From: Singulisphaera sp. GP187
GTDB lineage: Bacteria; Planctomycetota; Phycisphaerae; Phycisphaerales; SM1A02
NCBI GenBank assembly: GCA_945896765.1
Contig: CAMDEL010000032.1
Location: forward strand, 1 to 11,316
Reading direction: 5' to 3'
Length of the DNA: 11,316 bases
Part shown: piece after piece, positions 5,992 to 11,316 of the stretch
Position numbering within the stretch: position 1 is the stretch's first letter
Layout of the letters: the number at the start of each line of letters is the position of its first letter
Position numbers and translations under genes: made by a program
Notes under the pieces: generated by a model
The model's input: the letters and a program-made list of their open reading frames with translations, nothing else
Told to the model about the DNA's origin: nothing
Database searches by the model: none

Positions 5992-7817
5992 GACCGCTTC
6001 TCCATATGTGCGGCGCGCGCCTTGCGCCAGTCAAGTTTTTCAAGTCCTTGAATACAGGACTTTGCTTCCGTGACCGATTCGGAAGAGGCACCAGAATCAT
6101 TCCCCGCCGAAAAACGAGAGCGCTCGAATTGTGCCAGAAGTCGATCGACTCTTTCCAGCAACTCGTTCGATGCGTTCGCGGCCGTCATCGAACTTCGCGC
6201 TTCTGCGCGAGTGACGGTTCCGCTGGGTTGATTGATGCGATCAGCGATGTATCCAACAAGTGCAGTTGCGCCATCCCCGACAGCAAGTCGCTTATTCGCA
6301 GCACCTCGCGCACCTTGCTCTTTCGCAAATGCCACGTCGCCTGCATATCGATCGCTTCGACGTCGCAGAAGCAAGATCGCAGCGCAGGCAATTGGAGGTG
6401 TTAAAAACATTGCAATTCCAGCAAGAAAACCAATACTCCGTGATTGATCCCGAACCATTGCAAGGGTTGGCGCAACATTCGCCGTCAGGCCACCCTCGGT
6501 TGCAGTGAGTTGTTTGGCAGGTGTGGTTGCGCCTGCTGAAGTTCCCAAGATCGCATCTGTCGCGATGCGTTCGGATGCGACAACTTTGATTTCAATCGGC
6601 ATCGTCGATGCACTTCGATATTCACCTGCAACAGTATCGAACCATGAAAACTCGATCGGTGGAATCTTGTCGACACCTGCACGAGTCGGGCGAAGTGTTT
6701 GGGTAAAGGTCTTTGTGTTTCCTTTGACCGATCCGGCGAGTGGCGCTGTGGGCATTCGAAAGTCAGATTGAATCGAGGGAATATCTAACTTTGGCGGTTG
6801 CACTGTTTCAAGATTCCGAGATCCGGAACGATCAGTCATTGTCAATGTAAGTGTGATCGGATCTCCAACGGAGACACTGCTGGGCTTGGCAGAAGCATCG
6901 ATTGTGAATGAACCAACTGCACCCTGGAAAGACTTTGGTTGCCCCTCAGTTGGCAATGGAAGCACGTCGATATTGACGGCAGATGCGCTTGCACTGATCG
7001 GCTTTGTTGCGCTGACTGAGAGTTCATTTCGGCCAAAGAAATCACGGGCGGCGCTGATGCGAGTGGGATAATTCCATGCAATCCGAATTTCACTGAAATC
7101 TGGAATACCGCTCGTCGAAGGAATGATTTGCGCTGGTATTTCATAGACCAAATAAGCTTTCCCATCAATCAACTGTTCGTTTCCGACTGGTCTTTGTCGA
7201 TTCTGCATCATTTCTCGAAGCGTTTTCATAAATGGGCCAAATTCAGATCGGTCCTGATCGATAAATTGCCACATATCGGCTTCGCCGAGAGTCACGCGAT
7301 GTTCAGGACTCTGAAAAGGCTTGACCAGAATGCGAAGGGTTACATCGAGTGGTTGACCGATCCATGATCTCTTTGAATTGCCGATGACTTGTGCGCTTAA
7401 GAGGTCGCCAGTTGTGGAGACAGAGGACGATATTGAAGTGGGCTCGATACTGTGATTCACACCATCAACCACGATGCTGATTGGAGGGATATTGATCACC
7501 CCAGCAACCGATGGGGTGATCATGATTGTGATTGTCGTGGTATTGCTTCGTGTCGTCTTGCCATTGGTGATTTGCATCGAGTTCATCGTCTGGCGTCCAG
7601 GTTGAATCTCGAAATCAAGCCCAGCGACTTTTGGCAGCACTGGTTCGCCAATCACATCTCCATCACGCACGATGATCTTGAGAATGGATGGACTCCCAAT
7701 CCAAGTTTCGCGGGGAGAAAAAGAAAATTCGACGTCGGCGGCGTTGGCATACGCGTTTGCAAAAACAAAGAAGACGCATAAAGCACAAGCGAGGATTTGG
7801 CGAAGATTCATCTTCAT
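5988..7817 (-). CDS. batD: BatD-family protein (exported, C-terminal membrane anchor)
   Basis: This 609-residue protein is counted from the ATG at 7817. It has a signal peptide (1-27, ...ANAYANA) and a long beta-rich extracytoplasmic region made of immunoglobulin-like or BatD modules. Typical segments are FSPRETWIGSPSILKIIVRDG (34-54), a PSVAGVINIPPISIVVDG strand pair, SWIGQPLDVTLRILVKP (151-167) and the later SVSVGDPITLTLTM (314-327) with an RPTRAGVDKIPPIEFSWFD block. One membrane helix lies at about 462-484, followed by an Arg-rich stop-transfer and a cytoplasmic helical tail of about 120 residues. The frame extends to a TTG at 7880, but that would put 21 polar residues before the signal peptide, so the ATG after a purine-rich AAAGAGAA is preferred. 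It sits between batC (56-bp gap) and batE (ATGA overlap). BatD proteins are needed for Bat-dependent stress tolerance in some bacteria; the molecular role is unknown. Confidence 0.87.
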   Translation of the reverse strand: MKMNLRQILACALCVFFVFANAYANAADVEFSFSPRETWIGSPSILKIIVRDGDVIGEPVLPKVAGLDFEIQPGRQTMNSMQITNGKTTRSNTTTITIMITPSVAGVINIPPISIVVDGVNHSIEPTSISSSVSTTGDLLSAQVIGNSKRSWIGQPLDVTLRILVKPFQSPEHRVTLGEADMWQFIDQDRSEFGPFMKTLREMMQNRQRPVGNEQLIDGKAYLVYEIPAQIIPSTSGIPDFSEIRIAWNYPTRISAARDFFGRNELSVSATKPISASASAVNIDVLPLPTEGQPKSFQGAVGSFTIDASAKPSSVSVGDPITLTLTMTDRSGSRNLETVQPPKLDIPSIQSDFRMPTAPLAGSVKGNTKTFTQTLRPTRAGVDKIPPIEFSWFDTVAGEYRSASTMPIEIKVVASERIATDAILGTSAGATTPAKQLTATEGGLTANVAPTLAMVRDQSRSIGFLAGIAMFLTPPIACAAILLLRRRSDRYAGDVAFAKEQGARGAANKRLAVGDGATALVGYIADRINQPSGTVTRAEARSSMTAANASNELLERVDRLLAQFERSRFSAGNDSGASSESVTEAKSCIQGLEKLDWRKARAAHMEKRS

Positions 7818-7873
7818 ATTCTCTTTCTTTCTATCGGTCAATACTGGGGTTGATTCTTGATTTGCGCATCGGT

Positions 7874-9124
7874 TTACCAATCTTTGCTTGCAGGAGTTCG
7901 CCGTGTCGGTTTCTGAAGTTCCTTCGCTTCGCGGTCTTCCTTGCGGCTCTTTTCTCGGTCACGGACTGCTTGTAAAAGACGATCTGCTTCTTGTTTTGTC
8001 ATTGGCGCATCTTTGACGGGTTCACCGGCCTGAGATGCTTGACCTTTCGATTCCTGACCCTGCGCCTCTTCGCCGGGCTTCTGGCCTTCTGCTTGTTTTT
8101 GCCCTTTATCTTCGGGCTTTGGCGCTGCTTCTTTGCCATCCTTAGATTGATCTGGCATCTTCTCTTCCTTCTTCTCTTCTGATTCCTTGGGATTATCTCC
8201 TTCCTGCTGATCGCCATTCTCGCCTTGGTCCTTCTCACCTACTTCGCCTTGTTTATCTTTCTCTTGCTGGCCTTCATCTTTTGGTGGGCCATCCTTTGAT
8301 TGATCGTCTTTGGGCTCGCCTTGCTCACCATTTTGCGGATCTTTTTGATCGCCTTTTTCTCCTTCGCCCTTCTTGCCTTCGTCCTTCTTGCCTTCGTCCT
8401 TCTTGCCTTCGTCTTTCTTGCCTTCGTCTTTCTTGTCTTGGTCCTTCTTGCCTCCGTCTTTCTTCTCTTCTTCTTTCTTCTTCTCCTCGAGCATTTTCAG
8501 CAGTCGTGTTGCAGTTTCAGCGTTGTAACGCGCATCGATATCGAACTGATCGGCCGATGCGGCGTCTTTGAAATGCGTCAACGCTCTGGTCGCTGCCTCA
8601 ATAGCCGCATCAATCGCTTCCTTTCGCTTTGGATTTCCTTGGTCTTGTGCAGAATCGCCCACAGACTCTTTGAAGTCATCAGAGTCGATGATCTTGATTG
8701 CACCGCTATAGGCAGCATCGCCTTGATTGAACATTGCACCTTCAGCCACAGCAGGATCACCAATTTGACCTGCTGCTGCAAATGATTCAGATGATCCTTG
8801 AAGATTTTGACTTTTGTATTGAGCCACTCCCTGATTGAACTGCGCACGCGAATTGGAAGAGTCCGCGGCAATGGCTTGTGCATAGGCTTTCTCAGCCGCA
8901 GCAAAGTCCCCAGCATCCATCGCCTTGCGCGCTTCGGCGACGGCGGCGCGAAAAGCTGCAGAATCAACAACTTTTCGAGGCTCGATCTTCTGCGATGCAT
9001 TCTTCGAGGGAGTTGTTACCGATGGAATTGCCGGCGAACTCTGCGTTTGTGCATTCGCGCCTATTGGGCAGATCGTGCAAGCAAGGACAAAAGTTTGGAT
9101 GAATTGTCGTGCTTGCACTTTCAT
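7874..9124 (-). CDS. batC: BatC-like secreted TPR protein with long charged repetitive tail
   Basis: This 416-residue protein has a signal peptide (1-25, CPIGANA). TPR-like helices occupy about 55-205 (AVAEARKAMDAGDFAAAEKAYAQAI, then NSRAQFNQGVAQYKSQNLQGSSESF, and ALTHFKDAASADQFDIDARYNAE). Residues 213-372 are a highly charged K/E/D/G/Q stretch without predicted fold, beginning with pentapeptide KKDEG repeats. A conserved-looking C-terminal helix (KQEADRLLQAVRDREKSRKEDRE, 377-399) ends in ...ASKDW. A TPR block, a disordered charged linker and a short C-terminal 'E-A-x-R-L-L-x-A-x-x-D-R-E' helix are the BatC pattern. The ATG overlaps the batB TGA as ATGA, with GAGG (9134-9131) six bases ahead. 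It probably links the VWA proteins to other complex members outside the cytoplasm. The low-complexity linker is encoded partly by 15-bp tandem repeats. Confidence 0.85.
   Translation of the reverse strand: MKVQARQFIQTFVLACTICPIGANAQTQSSPAIPSVTTPSKNASQKIEPRKVVDSAAFRAAVAEARKAMDAGDFAAAEKAYAQAIAADSSNSRAQFNQGVAQYKSQNLQGSSESFAAAGQIGDPAVAEGAMFNQGDAAYSGAIKIIDSDDFKESVGDSAQDQGNPKRKEAIDAAIEAATRALTHFKDAASADQFDIDARYNAETATRLLKMLEEKKKEEEKKDGGKKDQDKKDEGKKDEGKKDEGKKDEGKKGEGEKGDQKDPQNGEQGEPKDDQSKDGPPKDEGQQEKDKQGEVGEKDQGENGDQQEGDNPKESEEKKEEKMPDQSKDGKEAAPKPEDKGQKQAEGQKPGEEAQGQESKGQASQAGEPVKDAPMTKQEADRLLQAVRDREKSRKEDREAKELQKPTRRTPASKDW
8369..8458 (-). repeat. 15-bp tandem repeat array inside batC (KKDEG pentapeptides)
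   Basis: Six consecutive 15-bp units follow the plus-strand form CTTCTTGCCTTCGTC at 8369, 8384, 8399, 8414, 8429 and 8444. The first three are identical, the fourth differs only at its first base, and the fifth and sixth carry point changes. On the coding strand each unit encodes the residues D-E-G-K-K or a close variant. Degenerate repeats of the same composition continue on both sides. The unit is a multiple of three, so copy-number change would lengthen or shorten the linker without a frameshift. Confidence 0.9.
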
Positions 9125-10185
9125 GACACACCTCTTTGCAATAAAAGTTCATTCGCCTCTGCAACTCTTGCGCTCTTCTTCACCGACTTGCGATCTGGAA
9201 TCAGACATTCCAATATAAGCAGGATGAGCGCAAACCCAGCGGGCCACTGAAATCTTGGAATCGATCGCTGAATAGTCGAAGTCTCAAATTCGCCACGTTC
9301 CAGATCAGAAAACGATCGCTGAAGAATATCGCCGAGGTCGACTTGTGCAGTACCAGCTGGAACAAACAATCCGCCTCCACTTTGAGCGATATCACGCAGA
9401 GTGTTGGCATCCATCTTCGACCACACTTCTTGTCCATCGTGAACCATCCATGTTCGGTCTCCATCAGTCTCAACTGGGATGCGACCGCCGTCACGAGAGT
9501 CGCCGATTCCTACGGTCACAATTCGAATTCCTTGCTTCTCGAAGATTTCCTTCGCGGCTGCGACGGGATCGCTCCCCATGTCCTCGCCATCAGTCAGAAT
9601 GACAATTGCGCGGCCAGCAGTCGCATCACTCGAAAAACTTTCTGCTGCAACTCGAATCGCATCGCCCAGCATTGATCCTCCGCGAACGGCATCCTTGGGG
9701 CGAAGATCGTCAACGCTAGTCATAAAAGCACCATAATTCAGGGTCAACGGAGTACGCATCGCAGCAACTCCAGCAAAGTCCACAAGACCAACTCGATCGC
9801 CTGCCATCTGCCGAAGTGCATCATCAATAAAAACTTTTGCTCTGCTGAGTCGGTTTGGAGTCGCGTCTTCGGCAAGCATCGAACGACTGACGTCAACGAC
9901 AAACATTACGTCAGCACCGCGTCGCTTGATTTCTTCGCTTTCAGTTCCCCATCGTGGATCGATCATCGCAGCGACCACAGCAATCATCGCAAACAGAATC
10001 AGCGCGAAACGCAGAGCAGGGCGCCAGATCGAAAACTCTGGCGCAATCTTCGAAAGCAAATTTGCGTCAATCATCGTGCGTAGCGCGCGTCTGCGCCAAG
10101 CGACAGCCATCGAAGCGGTGATTGCCAGTGCTGCCACGAGCCACATCCAATTCAATGCTGAAAGATTGTTGTATTCGATTTCCAT
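9121..10185 (-). CDS. batB: BatB-like von Willebrand factor A membrane protein
   Basis: This 354-residue protein has a first membrane helix at about 11-30, a second at about 57-75, a VWA domain at about 90-290 and a third helix at about 314-330 close to the C-terminus. The MIDAS metal site is visible as D98-V-S100-R-S102 and T198-D199-G-E-D. The third MIDAS position, usually Thr in G-G-T-x-x-G-x-A-I, is Ser171 (G-G-S-M-L-G-D-A-I), a conservative change. The helix-VWA-helix plan places the VWA domain outside the cytoplasm or at the membrane face for metal-dependent protein binding. It follows batA by only 6 bases and overlaps batC by 4. BatA and BatB are homologous; this copy is called BatB from its second position in the operon and its adjacency to the TPR protein. 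Confidence 0.87.
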   Translation of the reverse strand: MEIEYNNLSALNWMWLVAALAITASMAVAWRRRALRTMIDANLLSKIAPEFSIWRPALRFALILFAMIAVVAAMIDPRWGTESEEIKRRGADVMFVVDVSRSMLAEDATPNRLSRAKVFIDDALRQMAGDRVGLVDFAGVAAMRTPLTLNYGAFMTSVDDLRPKDAVRGGSMLGDAIRVAAESFSSDATAGRAIVILTDGEDMGSDPVAAAKEIFEKQGIRIVTVGIGDSRDGGRIPVETDGDRTWMVHDGQEVWSKMDANTLRDIAQSGGGLFVPAGTAQVDLGDILQRSFSDLERGEFETSTIQRSIPRFQWPAGFALILLILECLIPDRKSVKKSARVAEANELLLQRGVS

Positions 10186-10191
10186 TGGTTC

Positions 10192-11289
10192 TCAATTCAC
10201 GCTACGAAAACGAGTTGTTGCCAAGAGAAGTTCAGCACACAACAGCAATAAGACGCCACCGAGGAGTGGCGGAAATGCAAATCCTGCAAATCGAAATGGC
10301 TGAACAGCAAGGTCGGTGTAATGCATCGATTGTCGTTGTTCGGTCTTTGTCTTTTCCAACTTATCAATTTGGTCATAGATCGCTTGAAGCGTGCTTGTAT
10401 CGGTCGCACGAAAATATTCGCCGCCGGTTCGTTTTGCCAAGTCTTTCAATAGGACCTCGTCGATTGTTACAGGCATATTGCGAGTTATTTGCTGCCCAAA
10501 TGGGTCAGTCCCAACTGGAAATGGAGCGTTTCCTCGCGTACCGACACCAATGGCATAGATCTTGATTCCATATGTTGCTGCGAGATCGGCCGCGACGCGC
10601 GGATCAATGTCGCCAGCATTATTCTCGCCATCAGTCAACAGAATGATTGCCGCACTTTGGATTGGTTGTCGACCCTTTTCAATTGGTGCGTTCTTCATCG
10701 CATCACGGAGTCTCTCGACACCAAGCGCAACTGCCTCGCCAATCGCCGTTCCATCTTCTGATTGTTCCTTTGCAGGTTGAATCTTGTTCAGAACATCAAC
10801 GACATATCCATGATCAAGTGTCAATGGCGACAAACTGTCCGCATATCGAGCAAAGGTGATCAAGCCAACCAGATCATCTGATCGTCCTTGCAATCCTTGG
10901 CCACCTTGGATGAATGCACCGCCCACACTTTTCACCGCGACAAGACGATCCACTTGCTTTCCATCTAGTTGGAAGTCCATCGCTCGCATCGAACCTGAAC
11001 GATCAACTAGGAATTGCAACGCGGCACCTTCAACGAATACTTTTGTTTGTTGATTGGCGATGACTGGTCGAGCAAGGCAGATCGCTAAGAGAATGATTGC
11101 AAATCCCCGCAGAACAGGAACAATCCAGCGCATTCGCAGCGCCATCGAAGTACCCGCTGCAGAAAGCAGCGCCTGAGATGAATAGCCGATTCGAACTCGG
11201 CGCCGAGGCGAGAGAAAACGCCAAGCAGCGATTGGCGCAAGAAGTGCCAAAGGCAGAAACCATGAAGCAAGTAATTGAAAGGACGTCAT
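10192..11289 (-). CDS. batA: BatA-like von Willebrand factor A membrane protein
   Basis: This 365-residue protein has membrane helices at about 5-25, 56-78 and 336-358, with the VWA domain (about 88-310) between the second and third. The MIDAS residues are intact: D96-R-S98-G-S100, T181 in DGTAIG, and T219-D220-G-E-N. The insert after the last MIDAS strand (GTRGNAPFPVGTDPFGQQ) and LAKRTGGEYFRATDTSTLQAIYDQIDKLEK are typical of the BatA type. It is the first fully visible gene of the operon. Its ATG at 11289 has an excellent GGAGG site (11301-11297) and overlaps the TGA of the preceding gene. It probably acts with BatB in a metal-dependent membrane complex controlled by a MoxR ATPase encoded further upstream, outside the window. 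Confidence 0.9.
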   Translation of the reverse strand: MTSFQLLASWFLPLALLAPIAAWRFLSPRRRVRIGYSSQALLSAAGTSMALRMRWIVPVLRGFAIILLAICLARPVIANQQTKVFVEGAALQFLVDRSGSMRAMDFQLDGKQVDRLVAVKSVGGAFIQGGQGLQGRSDDLVGLITFARYADSLSPLTLDHGYVVDVLNKIQPAKEQSEDGTAIGEAVALGVERLRDAMKNAPIEKGRQPIQSAAIILLTDGENNAGDIDPRVAADLAATYGIKIYAIGVGTRGNAPFPVGTDPFGQQITRNMPVTIDEVLLKDLAKRTGGEYFRATDTSTLQAIYDQIDKLEKTKTEQRQSMHYTDLAVQPFRFAGFAFPPLLGGVLLLLCAELLLATTRFRSVN

Positions 11290-11316
11290 AACTTGACCTC
11301 CATTTTTTCTGGTGTC
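11286..11316 (-). CDS. C-terminal end of the gene upstream of batA (truncated by window edge; unidentified)
   Basis: Reading leftwards from the edge, one frame gives T-P-E-K-M-E-V-K-L followed by a TGA at 11288-11286, which overlaps the batA ATG as ATGA. The same four-base junction occurs at several other operon junctions in this window, which supports it as a real gene end. In many bat operons the preceding gene encodes a DUF4381 or DUF58 protein, but nine residues cannot identify it. Confidence 0.5.
   Translation of the reverse strand, partial: TPEKMEVKL

Noticed and set aside
7818..7880. TTG start giving batD 21 extra residues and an overlap with batC
   Set aside because: The added residues are polar and precede a complete signal peptide; the ATG at 7817 has a purine-rich leader. 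It cannot be fully excluded.
8369..8458. CRISPR array
   Set aside because: The 15-bp units are contiguous, have no unique spacers and encode an in-frame peptide repeat.
8281..8785. Plus-strand open frames rich in Leu/Phe or repeating L-R-P-S-C opposite batC
   Set aside because: They are translations of the complementary strand of the KKDEG repeat tract; the membrane-like look is an artefact of low complexity.
9121..11289. Magnesium/cobalt chelatase or other VWA systems instead of Bat
   Set aside because: No AAA+ or chelatase subunits are seen; the membrane-helix/VWA/helix plan followed by TPR, BatD and TPR-SH3 genes fits Bat only.

Overview
The window looks like chromosomal DNA from a member of the Planctomycetota, most likely a Phycisphaerae-type lineage. 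The evidence is a secreted protein with Cys-rich 'GACC' repeats ending in a dockerin-like pair of EF-hand loops, a short divergent RNA polymerase omega subunit, and a complete batA-batE aerotolerance-type operon. The lineage is an inference from protein style. There are no plasmid, phage, IS or CRISPR signatures, and coding density is high. No stretch longer than about 150 bases lacks a gene or RNA.

Left part (1-2972): the C-terminal part of a fumarylacetoacetate hydrolase family enzyme (+) runs off the left edge. It overlaps by four bases (GTGA) with yidD (+), a membrane-protein insertion factor. yidD meets rnpA (RNase P protein) tail to tail across 13 bases. rnpA is on the minus strand and overlaps by four bases (ATGA) the end of a 610-residue ClC-type chloride transporter/channel with two CBS domains. 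This departs from the classical rpmH-rnpA-yidD order, in which rnpA and yidD share a strand.

Middle part (2973-5100): rpoZ (omega) is divergent from clc, has a recognisable promoter and ends in a terminator with a perfect 20-bp palindromic stem. A promoter-like element then precedes a 508-residue secreted Cys-rich/dockerin-like protein. After it come tRNA-Ser(CGA) and a second intrinsic terminator.

Right part (5098-11316, minus strand): a tightly packed bat operon is transcribed leftwards in the order [end of an unidentified gene]-batA-batB-batC-batD-batE. Most junctions are 4-bp ATGA overlaps. BatA and BatB are membrane-anchored von Willebrand A proteins with MIDAS motifs. BatC is a secreted TPR protein with a long charged repetitive tail. 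BatD is a large exported beta-rich protein with one C-terminal membrane anchor. BatE combines TPRs, two membrane helices and an SH3-like domain. Together they probably form an envelope-spanning complex, normally partnered with a MoxR AAA+ ATPase and a DUF58 protein that would lie beyond the right edge. Its molecular function is still poorly defined, and it is the nearest thing here to an under-described system. I see no clearly novel system.
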